From assembly GCA_030998015.1 (NCBI GenBank), contig JARWMV010000011.1:62001-126000 (forward strand): a stretch of DNA of 64,000 bases, given 5' to 3'. The notes beneath the pieces were generated by a model. It worked only from the letters and a program-made list of their open reading frames with translations, ran no database searches and had not been told where the DNA came from. This DNA comes from Ceratorhiza oryzae-sativae (lineage: Eukaryota > Basidiomycota > Agaricomycetes > Cantharellales > Ceratobasidiaceae). Positions 1 to 11,158 of this stretch are shown one piece after another. How positions within the stretch are numbered: the stretch's first letter is position 1; every line of letters begins with the position of its first letter. The translations under genes and the position numbers were made by a program.

Positions 1-2082
1 AGAAAAGTACAGGCTTTCACCAACCAGATATGTACCACCACCGGGAGTGATTTTCCGAACTGGATTCATCGCCGCGGAGCCTATTGAATAGCCTGCTTTC
101 GCTTCAGCTACAGTGGCATCCCAACCCCATTCGTGTGTTGCAACGACGTGCCAGATTGCGTCTCTCCATGCTGGTGTGACGCTCGTCAAGTCCGGATTCG
201 TAATGTAGTTGTACGGAGTGGTGAAAAATAGCAATGCCTCACCGGAAGCAGCTTTAAACACTTCCATCGTTGCAGAATATAGCTGGCCCCGAGTATTTGG
301 GCTGGCAAACAGAGACTTGGGGACCAAGCGAGACGAAACGACGCCATTGACTCCAGAAGGGGCTTTGATTTTCAAAATTGCTTCGAACAATGGTCGAAAG
401 GTTGGGAAACTGTTCCACTGAACCTCGATTCCAGAGGATTCAAGAAAATCAGTGAGTGGTTTTAGGCTAGCAGCAGCGGCAGTCGCGTTGAGCTTCGGAC
501 TCGCGAGAACCGACGTTGTGGCAGAGACGTATCCACCCCAGCCATCTTCGGTCCATTTCACAGAGTTGGCGAGCGCGATTTCTACAAGCTTGGCCAGATA
601 ATCCTGATTATATGCTGGATCCCACAGCAGCGCCTGTTTCACATAGTCAATGTACACCAGGAAGGCGATACGATGATAGATGTGCTTACGACTGTGGGTA
701 CCGGATTAGGGACTACTTCACTGGTTATCTCTATAACGACACCAAATGTTCCACCTCCACCACCTCACAATGCCCAGAAAAGATCTTCGTTTTGACATTT
801 GTTGGCGGTATGATACTCTCCGTCGGGCGTGACAATTCTGAACTGCTTCACCCAGTCAACCCCTATACCATAGGTATTTGTGAAGACTGAGTGCCCGCCG
901 CCCTGGTGATAAATGTTTAATGTCAAAGATATGAGCACAGAATTTGATTATGTCCCGCGTTACCATAGTCCATCCAGCAGCGCCGACGCTTCGGGCGGAT
1001 CCTCCAACGAAAGTGATTCCGTTGGCTTCGGTAAACTTGTATATTGATTCCAAGTATTCACCAGCCTAGTGGAAAGATCAGCCGGCAAGGATGTAGTCAT
1101 TACATTAGAGCATGAAATCGCCACCAACCCCGTAGGTTAGTGCAGGCACGCTAGGCCCTGTACACTTTTCCAGGACGAACTTGGGAGTGTATTTGATCTA
1201 ACCATTGAATTGAATGGATAAATCGACTTTTCCAGAGTTTGAAACTTACTCCTCTTAGGTTGTGAGTTTGGTAAGAGTCAATGAAGAGTGATAGGATCGG
1301 GTTGGATTTGAGAACAGACGCACCCAGAGAGCTAGTGTCCCAAATCCCGAGCTCCTCCCTGCAAAGTCATGCTGTTGGAACATGAGTCTTTATCTTGAAC
1401 CGCTCTGGAACCAGGACTCACACCAGTATTTTTAATGGAAAGCGGAACGCCGGTACGTTTGGAGAACAAAAATGCCTGTCGCGCGTCCTGGAACGTTTCA
1501 ACGGAAATCTTAAATATGCACCAAGCCAAGGTCGCAACATACGCCAGGAAATTAGATTGATATTTGGGCAACAAGTAGCCATGGACCAACGTAATACGGT
1601 GCAACGCTTCCTTGGTAGCACACTTTAGGAGAAGAGTAGGCGCTCGAGTTTGTTGGATCATTCGAGTCCAGTAAGCACCCTTGACTTGTCTTTCGACAGG
1701 TCTCCCATTGCGTCTGAGAAGTTATGGAATGTATCAAAAATCTTCCCGTGAAATAGAACCTTGGTCAAACTCACTCTCTGAGTCGATCCAAACTGGCTAA
1801 TTCTGAAAACTGCCTTGCTATCTAGGTAGCTGAAGGTATTGTTTTGGTAAGGAACTCACGATCTATGCCATAATTTGCTTGAACAATAGTGCAAGCAACC
1901 CCGCCGTCGGTCACATTGGGACCCGCTCGCTGAAAACAACTTCTAGCGAGGGGAACACCAAATGCCAATCTACCATGTACAGTCAAATTGAGAGCATCCC
2001 AATCAGACTTGGGGACATCATATGGGCTCCGCGCCCACGCGCAGGCCGTCGACACAAGCAGGGAGAGGGGGAGGGAAAGCAT
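1..2082 (-). pseudogene. FAD-linked (berberine-bridge-like) oxidase, decayed and truncated by window edge
   Basis: The reading starts at ATG 2082 with a hydrophobic signal peptide and then the N-terminal pattern of fungal secreted FAD-binding oxidases (LNLTVHGRL, then a CF pair). Later exons give CTGPSVPALTYG, GITFVGGSARSVGAAGW, a GGGHS flavin-contact stretch joined across an intron at about 903-975, TPDGEYHTANKCQNEDLFWA and GGGGGTFGVV, all typical of the PF01565/BBE family. The C-terminal part (PYNYITNPDLTSVTPAWRD) runs off the window at base 1. In-frame breaks are visible: TGA at 765-767 where the family has Arg before the GGGGG run, a TAA just after VGGDFML near 1105-1110, and a frameshift near 665-670 before the FLVYIDYVKQALLWDPAYN stretch. 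These enzymes oxidise sugars or alcohols with bicovalent FAD. The locus probably makes no full protein. Exon borders around 1250-1370 are uncertain. Confidence 0.8.
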
Positions 2083-2583
2083 GACGATGGAGCACGACCA
2101 TCAAATCTCAGGAAGCTCATACCTTGCATTCTGGAGGCCGGCAGGTACATTTTGGTCCTGTTTGCAACAGGTTAGGTTTCCAAATGATAGCGGACATCCT
2201 TCGAGAAGCAGGCCTTCTGGGATCGCCGTTCTTGGACAAGATTCTCGGTTTAGGAGTAAATCAGCATTCATGCCTATCAAATTTAGGCATCCTATTGGGA
2301 TAATCATTGCACTTATTCACGACGTTTATTTAATTGGACTCAGCTTACCCTTTCGCGATACAGAATAAACTAGAAGATAAGGGAGTCTACGGCCTTCGGG
2401 GGTTCGAAGCCGAGATCACTGGTGTGATCAAGCAAATTGCGGTCTTCCGCACGCATTTATTATTCACTCCGTTAATTTCCCCTTCGCGTTGTGGGTTCTG
2501 CCGATAGCGGATAATTATTTTGATTAATCACACTCTGGGAACTTGCGACAAGACTCACTTAGCTAGCGCGAAGAGCTCCACAC

Positions 2584-2688
2584 GTCTAACTAAGTATTTT
2601 AGCGTCCACTAGATCACGGGTGGCACACTACCAGGACCTAATGGGCGCTAAAAAGCTTAGTTAGACAGTGGGGTATGAGTGGACGCTA
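2584..2688. repeat. short interleaved inverted repeats (hairpin-forming)
   Basis: Bases 2584-2604 and 2646-2666 are inverted copies with 19 of 21 positions matching. An overlapping 11-base arm, 2600-2610, is exactly complementary to 2678-2688. The two pairings exclude each other at their overlap. No coding sequence is associated. It may be a relic of a small inverted-repeat element; no target duplication was found. Confidence 0.6.
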
Positions 2689-3533
2689 GTCGGATCTTGG
2701 CTTTTTGCTGAGTAGATACTTTCCCGAAATAATGATGATCGTTGCCCACAAGCAAAGTGGGCGGATTTCTGAAGATGTTTCTTGTGTTATTGTGGCCCTC
2801 GAACTACGCAGTTCCTGTAGACGCCTGGGCGGAGCCCGCAGAGGCACGATAGGCTCGGGATTGGCATTGGTATAAGATCACGCGTTGGGCCAAGTTCATA
2901 TCCCGAGAACACGCCGTTCGTACCTGGGGTCGAGCCTGGCAATCGGGCCACCGTTCCGCACACGTTATGGTCTCGCTGCCGAAAACCCCGAAACCTCCAC
3001 TTTCGGCCGTTCCATAAGTTATTTGATGGTACGCGACGCATACACTCTCGTCTAATACAAGTCACACCGGTCCACGCGTTCTGCGGCGAATACTACTCGC
3101 TGTTTGAAGTAGTGGCAGACTCCGGTTGCTCGTGTGATGATATACTAGAAGTGCAATCGCTACTAGAATGCCCTATATGCGATTTGGTTCGGATGAGGCT
3201 GAGAAGGGCGTCGAAGTACCTCCAGCTCCATGAGCTTTTGAGTATTGTTTGGTTCCTTACGGCCATGGCCGATTTCCTCTCCACCCCGTCCGCCTTTTCT
3301 ATATAATCTACTGTCTACACCCGCCTCACGCGCTGCCCGCACCCCCTCCTCGTACCCCTCTACTCGTCGCCTTGTGTCCCGCATGTTCCCACCCGTACAT
3401 ATCTTCATCGTTCCAGGCGCTGCATTTCTATGCGTGCTTTGATTTTGCACATGTAATGTGTTTCTATTTTCCATGCAATAGAGCGAATGTAACCAAAAAA
3501 TAAATGAATCTAAGATCGCGTGCCGGGCCTTTT

Positions 3534-3625
3534 TCTACATACATATGTAAGGACCTACACGAAAATAACGGCCGAACCGTTCTAGCACAACAACAAAGGC
3601 AAACAAGTAGACGGGGCGAGCACAT
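3534..3625 (+). repeat. dispersed repeat, copy A (copies B and C near 35.1 and 35.3 kb)
   Basis: The stretch with ACATACATAT, GACCTACACGAA, CGAACC and a run of AAC/AAAG-rich bases reappears in the same order at about 35128-35225 and 35336-35415. All three are + strand and diverged. It is non-coding in all copies and probably part of a transposon end. Confidence 0.55.
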
Positions 3626-4523
3626 ACTAGGCTACACAGTTCCCCCGGGCACAACTGGACTTCCTCCAGTGCCGCGGGACCTAGGCGTCCTTGGCCTTCC
3701 ATTCTCGTGTCAATACTCGAACTTATTTTATGCTTTGGATTGATCATATCTCGCGGGCCAGCGCGTTTGCCACTCTGCGTGTGTTTGAGACAAAATCGAT
3801 GCCTTCACACTGCCGTGATGAAAGCGATGTGGCAAATTCTAAGATATAAACAAGCGCCGAGGTTGGTCTCCAATGTTGAATGTTACATTTATTTTAATTT
3901 GAGCCCCAAAAATTAAGTACACTTGCCAACTTTGAGACTTTTCAGAGCAAAAAAATGCCCTCATTCGTGTCTAATTTGCAAATGGCAATATATGCGGCAA
4001 ATATATGAGAGAAACATACCAGATTCCGAGGGAGTGGTTTTGCTGGCGGCATAAACGACTTCACAAGAATGATAAAACAATTGCGCAAGTTGCCAAGGTG
4101 CGCTGGATAGAAAAGGAGGAATGAAATCGGGGTGAACAAATTGTATATAAAACTTGTGAACAAAGTTCAAGAGGCATGTGGAAACCTCTTCTCCATGTAC
4201 TCGCTTCGATTTATTCAATTGAACAATGTGTAAGTAAATACAATCACCACTTGTAGGAACAGCATCGGGAGTATCCAACAGCATGGGGCAGCACCGGCCG
4301 GCCAGAACGGCCGCTTCCAAGTGCCATGAAGATGTTACGCTTCCACACAAAATGTGGATTGTCCCGACTTCGGCAAGTCAACACTCGAATCCGCCCGGGG
4401 TCTTGACCATCACTGCATCCAGACACCTATCTGCGCGATACGCCCAGCTATCGTCTGCTCTACTCGTGTTGATTTCACTTGAACGACACGTCAGTTCTGG
4501 CTAGTCTTGGCTTGGTGCGACAC

Positions 4524-7033
4524 TCACATAGAATAGTTCACCTCCATATTTTTCACCATATGGCAGGGGGTAATCTCCGGGTCCGGGCTGTCACTATAGA
4601 AGCCCCAGTAGTGTTCAAGATTGAACAGAGAGGATGGTCGACGGTGGAAATATAATGGGAACAGGCCCCGAAGGTCCACTGGACGGCAATGCACACTGAC
4701 GCTCATGTGTCTCACTAGAGACATATCGATGTGAGTTCAAAGAACTCCATACACCCACCAAGTGCGTACCAGCATGAAAATCCTGCCTCTCCTCGGCAAG
4801 GTGAGCCAACCCATCAAGCTTGGTCGAGCAGAACCTATCCCACGACATTCTAAAAAGTTCCATATCCGATATTGCCATCTCGTATCCTACACCAAATGAG
4901 ACATCCGAGTCAAAGTAACCATAGCTGGCATGACCGTTAGCCGTCGCACCCGTCATACGGTCAACATCACTCACGATAACCACCCATCAGATGAACTCTC
5001 TAGCGGCTCCACGGACATAGACTCGAAACTACCAGCCGCTGCGACCGTTCCGTCCTCGTCTCGCCTGTCCCCGATGGAAGAAATCCAACAATCTAATGCA
5101 TGCGTATGTAACGCTTCCCACCCAGCACAGGTCCAAAGGGACGAAGCAGTGACCCAACCGCTCATGGATCCATGAAATGTATCGCTCATGTCAAACTCCG
5201 GCAGACCGACACTGCCAACGGTGAGGAGGAAATCTGGAACCGATCCGTAATATGTCAATAGGAAAGGTGGGATAGGCAAATCCAGCTCGGAGGCAATGTG
5301 CATTAAATGATAATCTCGGATTGCGGTCTGGGTGTGAGAGAGCACAGCGGATTGAAACGGTTTCCATCGTGGACCCGAGATGTTGAGTATCTCTGCCAGC
5401 GTGCTAAGCGGAAAATCGGAAAATCGGGCGATGCCGGAGAGGGACGTGAATACGTCGTACTATTATATCGTCAGTTTTAAGCCCCGAATCAAAGACCAGT
5501 TGCATACGTTGGACTTGTCCCAGGAAAACTCGTTGTCCCAATATGGAGGGTGAATGACGGCTCGTCCGTCCCCAGATACGTAAATTTCATGCCACTGCAG
5601 CCCAAAGGTCAGTATTTCGAGATGGGGGGGACAGGAAATCTCACGGTTTGTACGCCATGGTCAAGCAAGCATTTCATCCCAGACTGTTCATGTGTGGTTC
5701 AGAATCCCGTAGTTTCGTATCGGTGTTTACATACCTTCACTCCCTCCAACTGAGAGATTATCGTGAGCAATATATTACCGGTTGAACTACGAGGAACTTA
5801 CAAATGTAAATATCTGTCGTGCACAACTCGCCAAGGCGAGGAATGTGTCACGCGACACCAAATCCCCTTAGGCTCTGGTGAGACATGAAAGGATTAGGAT
5901 AGTGATATCTCCCTACCTGCATCAAACACTACGAAACTGCTTTGGCCTGGAGTGGTGCTTTCCGATGCCCCAATAAACTCAAGTACGTTCGGATGTCTAG
6001 CCAGCATGGTTAGCTCATAGAGGGGCATGCAGATTCTGAACTCACTTTTCTTGAACAACGGCAGAAACATCGTCCAAAAACTCCTAAATGAGCCAGAGGT
6101 TACAGTCAAATTATAGCGTGCCATGATGCGACGTACCCTGAGCACATCTTGCTGTCTTACGCAACTGGAATATTGAACAACCAAAACGTCCCTTCCTTGG
6201 TATTTTCCCGAAGAAATTGACCTAACAAGTGGGCTATTCGGCTCGCTTTTACTTCGCGTGCGCCGAATCGAAGTGCTGAGGCTGAGCTCGCAGCGGGTAA
6301 TCTTGGGGTAATCGTAAAACGGCTCGGGAATAGGAAATGAGATGGTTTTGTCAGGAGTCGGTTCGGTTATTGTGATGGGCGGAGGGGGTTGTTGTACTGG
6401 TGATGGTGGAAGTCTTTGGAGGAGAAGCGCGAACTATCAAATGTGAGTTTAAGCGGTGAGACTAATGGAAAATGTTGAGAAATCTCACGATTGCATCTTG
6501 AAAATCCACGCTTATTTCCCGCTCAAGCATTTCCATTACCTCGAGTTGATAGGTAGCATGTAGCGCCTTGTTCAACCCTCGCTTGATCTCCAGATCTGAT
6601 AGCTTTTGGTGGCACATGACCATCTTGCTGTGAGGGAGTGGACCTATCAGTTATTGAACGGGCATCCTGCCTATCACGACTTGCTTGAAGAAATACTGCA
6701 GCTCCAAACTCGGCTCGCTTCCGTTCAGATGATATTCCAAAATACTCATTATGTTGGCAATACGACGAGATATAGCCAAGTGTCTCGCTTGATGAACCTC
6801 GATGCTCTACTCGCGGGGTACGCCGACGTGAGTTGCGTATGAAACGACCAAGGCGACAGCTGTGGGCGTACCTGCAGACCATCAACCAATTTCCTGGCCG
6901 CATGTTTCACCTCTCCGATTCCAGGTAATGGCGCGGCGGTCATCGCGCGGGTCGTTGTTCGACCAGCATCTTGCAACGTTTTGACCAGACGAAGACCCAA
7001 GCTAGACGTCTCTGGCTTCAAACCGTTGTTCAT
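4524..7033 (-). CDS. MLKL-like helical bundle plus divergent protein-kinase-like domain protein
   Basis: Multi-exon gene read from ATG 7033. N-terminal exons give TTTRAMTAAPLPGIGEVKH, then HQARHLAISRRIANIMSIL and a segment ending in LEIKRGLNKALHATYQLEVM. This matches the helical N-terminal adaptor (MLKL-NTD-like four-helix bundle) found before kinase domains in many Agaricomycete proteins. A kinase-like region follows: YELTMLARHPNVLEFIGA (C-helix/beta-4) and SSFVVFDAG (hinge), then an exon with LALASCARQIFTF. Where HRDxxxxN and DFG are expected I read HEIYVSGDGRAVIHPPYWDN, so the catalytic loop looks lost and it is probably a pseudokinase. Exons down to about 4720 still look coding; the stop at 4524 and several junctions are uncertain. 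Cytosolic signalling or cell-death control is plausible by family but not shown. Confidence 0.6.
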
Positions 7034-7137
7034 GAATGTTGGGGTGAGACGAGAGAAAACAGTCGAGACTTTAATGCAGAGGCACAACACCCGCAGTGGT
7101 TCCTGCGGGCTGTGTGCTTGATCGTATCGTGGCCGAG

Positions 7138-7608
7138 TCAAGAACGTAAAGCGGTGCAGACGAATTTCACATTTGCGCTTCCCCGCCGCCTTCGCGCCAC
7201 ATCAGGCAACTTGAGAATCTGCAGCACATCATTGGGACATTCCGGATCGAAATATACAATAACATGCATTTTAAGCCCTCGACTCGTTCCAAGCGCCTCG
7301 CATATGTACTCAACTGGTCGATATGCACAAGTCCGACTCACCTTCACCATTCATCTCATCAAAGCTAGCATTTACATACACAAGCACAGCATAAGCGTGG
7401 CACGCGGTACGCCCCGGCGATAGTGGACCGTACCATTCCCGGATCAGCCATCTGCAAGCCAGGGCGCCCATTAGATACAGGTTGCGCTCTACACACTGAA
7501 CGCATTCTCAGCTCGGCCTTGATCTTGCCGCACTCTGGCCACGGTTGTGAGCACATCTTCCTTCGCATAACGAGCACCAATGGAACGGGGTGGACTGACC
7601 CAGGGGTG
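7138..7608 (-). CDS. small unknown protein, multi-exon
   Basis: Three exons join in frame through canonical introns. The first contains VLTTVARVRQDQGRAENAFS, the second WLIREWYGPLSPGRTACHAY followed by AVLVYVNASFDEMNGE, the third LKMHVIVYFDPECPNDVLQI and ends FVCTALRS with a stop at 7138. No family is recognised. It lies between the pseudouridine synthase stop (7699) and the helical-bundle/kinase start (7033), all on the minus strand. The start was not found, and it might be a 5' part of the kinase-like gene if the stop at 7138 is spliced out. Confidence 0.4.
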
Positions 7609-7698
7609 AAGCCCAGGTGAATTAATAAAAATAATGGGTCTTTCTGATACAAGAACGCAAGGACCCAATACCGGCTTTTGTCAAAATCCACCAAAGTT

Positions 7699-8842
7699 TT
7701 AATTTTTACCATTTCTCAACGCGTTTGTGATCTCATCCTCCGAAATTTCCTCATACTTGAACACCAGCTCTCGACCGTTGACCGCCACATGGACATAGTC
7801 CGGAGTCCATGTGGAATCAAGCGGTATTTCGAGAAGCTTGCAAGTAGACACGAAATCAGTCGGGAGAGGAGCAGTGATCTCGAGTCTGTACTTGCGACGG
7901 CCGTTGAATGGCATTCGGAGATAGCGCTGGCACGAACCTCGGTCATCGATTCTACGGAAAATTAACTAAACGGCTCACAGCGAGATTTATTCTCGTGGAG
8001 TGAAGCATCAGACGATCCCGGATTTGGTCAGGTATGATTCTGGACGATCGAATGGGATCATGGATATGGTCGCCTAAGATTGGAGCTAGAAAATAGTCAA
8101 AATACACCCCATGAAGCTTTATGACAACTTTCACCTTTCAACGCAGTCGCAGCACATACCCTCAATTGATGCTTCAGTCCCGTATGCAGTCCAAACTCGA
8201 TCAGAGACACCATCGGCGCCTTGGATACCGAGGCTCCCAGACATTTCCACGACGTCAGCGTATCCCGCACTTCTGTCGGAGCCTTCGTTGGGTTCTTCCG
8301 ATGCGAGACTTTACCGTCGCTAATGTACAGACGTCGCCGAACTTCGTCGGCGTCACCGGGCGTAAAAGAGCCATGAACCAACGCGAGGTATGTTTTCTTG
8401 ATATCTCGCTCTCGAAGTTGCTGGCTGAGTGTTTGGGCGGTTTGTTTGTTTCGGGCAAGCATAAGAGCACCAGTTGTTGGCTTTTGGACCGACGCCAGCT
8501 CAGATGATGTCAGAAGAGAAAATAGGATTCATACCTTGTCCAACCGGTGCACAGTAAGCGGACGTGCTTTCAATCCCAGCGAGGAGGTTAAATCTTGACG
8601 CAGTCAGCCAAATATGACATTCTGCACGCCCAAATCATCTACTACCATCTAGGACCTGCTCGACAGTTGGATCCTAAACTAATTCGAATCAATAAATTCG
8701 TCAATCAACATATAAAATTTCCTCTTACCGCAGACTGAGAGCGCCCTCCCTGGGCAACCAAGCCGGGCGGTTTGTTCATCACAATCAACGTTCTATCCAT
8801 AAAAATGATATGGTTTCGCCCGAACACATTTCTGATTGACAT
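7699..8842 (-). CDS. RluA-family RNA pseudouridine synthase
   Basis: Exons rejoin into one open frame from ATG 8842 to TAA 7699-7701. In order it shows NHIIFMDRTLIVMNKPPGLV (N-terminal strand of the fold), DPTVEQVLDDLTSSLGLKAR, the catalytic motif HRLDKPTTGALML (Asp attacks the uridine C6) made by splicing across about 8480-8530, then KKTYLALVHG, GLHTGLKHQLRV, APILGD (joined over a 49-nt intron) and RDRLMLHSTRIN. These are the hallmarks of RluA/RsuA-like synthases that isomerise uridine in rRNA, tRNA or mRNA. All splice joints keep frame and I see no lesion. Substrate and compartment cannot be told. An extra 5' exon near 8890-8940 is possible, so the start is less sure than the rest. It is head-to-head with BolA, 161 bp apart. 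Confidence 0.9.
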
Positions 8843-9003
8843 TTTCTGTTCTTGATGTATTTGAGTAGCAGAAAATTCGGGGCGTGTCTGCAAATGTGGA
8901 AAATAGGAATGGCGGTTAGGACGACGCAGGGTACTCGGTAAGCGCCCGGCTGAATCACGCCCGCAATCTGATAATCAGAACTTGTTATCCCCTACCACCT
9001 ATT

Positions 9004-9426
9004 ATGCCGATCTCTGCTGAATCTCTCGAAAAATCTCTGCGCGATGCGTTTAATCCAACACATCTCGTGAGATTCAAAAATAGGCAAAAAATCAATGTGC
9101 TGATGACTATTTAGGAGATACAAGACACTTCTAACGGTTGTGGCGAGAACTATGCGGTAGTTATTGTTTCAGCAGCCTTTGAAGGCAAAATGACTCTCGC
9201 TCGGCACAGAATGGGTACTTCTTGCTACTTGGACCTTTCGGGGATGGTACTGATATAGTAAGTTAGTAAATGAGCAACTAAAGGACGAAATCAGCCAGAT
9301 GCATGCCTTCTCCCAGGTATTTGCGCCATCTGATATCGTGACCGTCTGCGGTAATAACCAACCGCTCCTTAGAAATCATACACTCCTAAACAGTGGGAGG
9401 CCCTCCAAGCTAAAAGTCCCCAATGA
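9004..9426 (+). CDS. BolA-like protein (Fra2/BOLA2 type)
   Basis: Four exons, 9004-9066, 9115-9214, 9267-9316 and 9373-9426, give 88 residues with GT-AG introns. The product shows the compact BolA fold signature: [55 protein letters not shown] with the invariant RHR and the metal/Fe-S ligand His of MHAFSQ, and the usual TPKQW tail. BolA2-type proteins pair with monothiol glutaredoxins to carry [2Fe-2S] clusters and sense iron in the cytosol. The exons are so short that the gene is hardly visible as an open reading frame. Length matches the family (80-90 residues). Confidence 0.95.
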
Positions 9427-10057
9427 CCACCTTTGTCAGCGAGTCACACGCGCCGTCGACCTATTTGGGGGTCTGATTTACTGAGCGAATAGTGTACTTA
9501 GCCCCGACTTTGCCAGCTCATTACCGTATTCCAATCCTCATTCTCTCATGGTGCTCCTAGATCCGTTTATGTGCCGAAATAGAATACTCTGAATGATGCG
9601 GCTTTCGTAAGAGGAATGATTGGCTTCAATTCAAATACGGGGAATCTAGGTGACATATGACCTGACCTCGAAGAGAAGCGTTTTGAGCGCACATCAATCA
9701 TCACCCGACGCGACAATAATCCGGCCGCAGTAGGGTATGCACACATGTTCACATCTTGATCCTTGAAACATACCCATTCATGCGCATCGTGCCCACCCCA
9801 AAGTTCCTGGTGGAACAAAATCATACAACAATATACCCAAATAGATTCCTCAGTCGAAGACATTCACGATAGCACACCAATTTCTCCGAGCCTGCTTAAA
9901 CCCAACTTCGATCGCTTCCTCGAACTAGTCCAGGTCACCAGGTGACTCGCTGAGCCGGCAATCCCACCGCAGCATGTCAATCGCTTATTGTGGGGTTGAT
10001 GGAGTGCCTTTAACGAGCTAAATCTTTTTCGGAGTCTCCGAAGCTCACCCAATAACA
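9427..10057. other. intergenic, one unexplained 98-codon frame
   Basis: A minus-strand open frame with a real ATG at 9863 runs to 9567. It has no motif I recognise and no neighbouring exon that extends it. I do not call it a gene. Confidence 0.4.
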
Positions 10058-10065
10058 TATATAAA
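10058..10065 (+). promoter_or_regulatory. TATA box of the GH45 gene
   Basis: TATATAAA lies 81 bp upstream of the GH45 ATG. The spacing agrees with the other TATA-type genes in this window (80-89 bp). Confidence 0.65.
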
Positions 10066-10138
10066 CGAAAGAACAAGCTCGTTCATGAACCCAACCCCCC
10101 ACAGTTCCTATTCCTCTTAAGAATTCCGCTTCTCCGCT

Positions 10139-11158
10139 ATGCTCTCGTTCAAAACGCTGTCATTGGCTGCCCTCCTCGCTGCAATGAGCGGTGTTCAGGC
10201 TCAGTCTTCTGGTGTGACGACACGCTACTGGTAGGTGCGCTCGACGTCATTCGACCGGGCATACACTCACATATATCTCAGGGACTGTTGCAAGGAGAGC
10301 TGCGGCTGGTCTGGCAAAGCAAGCGTATCAGGCCCAGTCAAATCATGCGACAAGAACAATAACCCGCTCTCCGATTTCAACGTCCAATCCTCGTGCAATG
10401 GAGGAGGGGCGTATGCCTGTGCCAACCACGTATGTTGGCAACGTGCCCAACAGTAGCCATTATCACTAACTCACAATAATTGGTAATTTGTAGTCGCCGT
10501 TTGCCGTCAACGACAACCTGGCCTACGGTTTCGCTGCTGCGAAACTCCAGGGCTTGAGCGAGTCCAACTGGTGCTGTCAGTGCTACGAGCTCACGTATGT
10601 CGAACTCTTAATTTTTAAAACCGAAACCTCTTTACTGAAGTGCATGGGTTTAGGTTTACGAGCGGCCCTGTGTCCGGCAAAAAGCTGGTTGTTCAGGTTA
10701 CGAACACCGGTGGCGATCTCGGCAATGTACGTCATTAATTTTGTTGACTGTTGCATATAGCTCAACCTCATATGATAGAATCACTTTGATCTCATGATTC
10801 CGGGAGGCGGCATGGGGTATGCTTGATTTTCAATTCCTGTCCGTTGGGTGTATATTGACATTCCGATAACCTAGGATCTTCACCCAAGGTTGTGCAGCCC
10901 AGTACGGGAATACGAGTGGATGGGGTGCTCAGTACGGAGGTGTGTCGAGGTAAGTACTTATTCGACATCAAGGTATATAAAATATCTACCATTACACACT
11001 CCAGCCGCGACCAATGCAACAACCTTCCCTCCGCGTTACGTGCTGGCTGTCAATGGCGCTTCGACTGGTTCAAGGGTGCAGATAACCCAAACGTGTCGTT
11101 CAAGGCGGTGACGTGCCCAAGCCAGTTGACAAGTATCTCGGGGTGCACTCGCAAGTAA
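10139..11158 (+). CDS. GH45 endoglucanase (secreted cellulase)
   Basis: Seven exons (10139-10230, 10282-10429, 10494-10594, 10654-10726, 10779-10816, 10875-10949, 11005-11158) sum to 681 nt, 226 residues plus stop, with GT-AG borders and no lesion. A cleavable signal peptide of about 20 residues comes first. The GH45 signature TTRYWDCCKESCGW carries the first catalytic Asp and is created by the first splice. NHFDLMIPGGGMG carries the second Asp, also built across a splice. Paired Cys motifs (NWCCQCYEL, DQCNNLP, AGCQWRFDWF) match the disulfide-rich six-stranded barrel. It hydrolyses internal beta-1,4 bonds of cellulose, inverting. There is no CBM1 module and no linker, so it is a bare catalytic domain. 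Secretion for plant-wall attack is inferred. Confidence 0.96.

Larger units (their letters stand above)
2083..4523. other. intergenic, no gene recognised
   Basis: Open frames up to about 130 codons exist on both strands but none shows a family motif or a convincing exon-intron pattern. It holds the hairpin at 2584-2688 and one copy of a dispersed repeat at 3534-3625. Confidence 0.5.

Noticed and set aside
2395..2460. tRNA-like stretch with GGTTCGAAGCC
   Set aside because: It resembles a B box but no matching acceptor stem, D-arm or anticodon stem could be folded on either strand.
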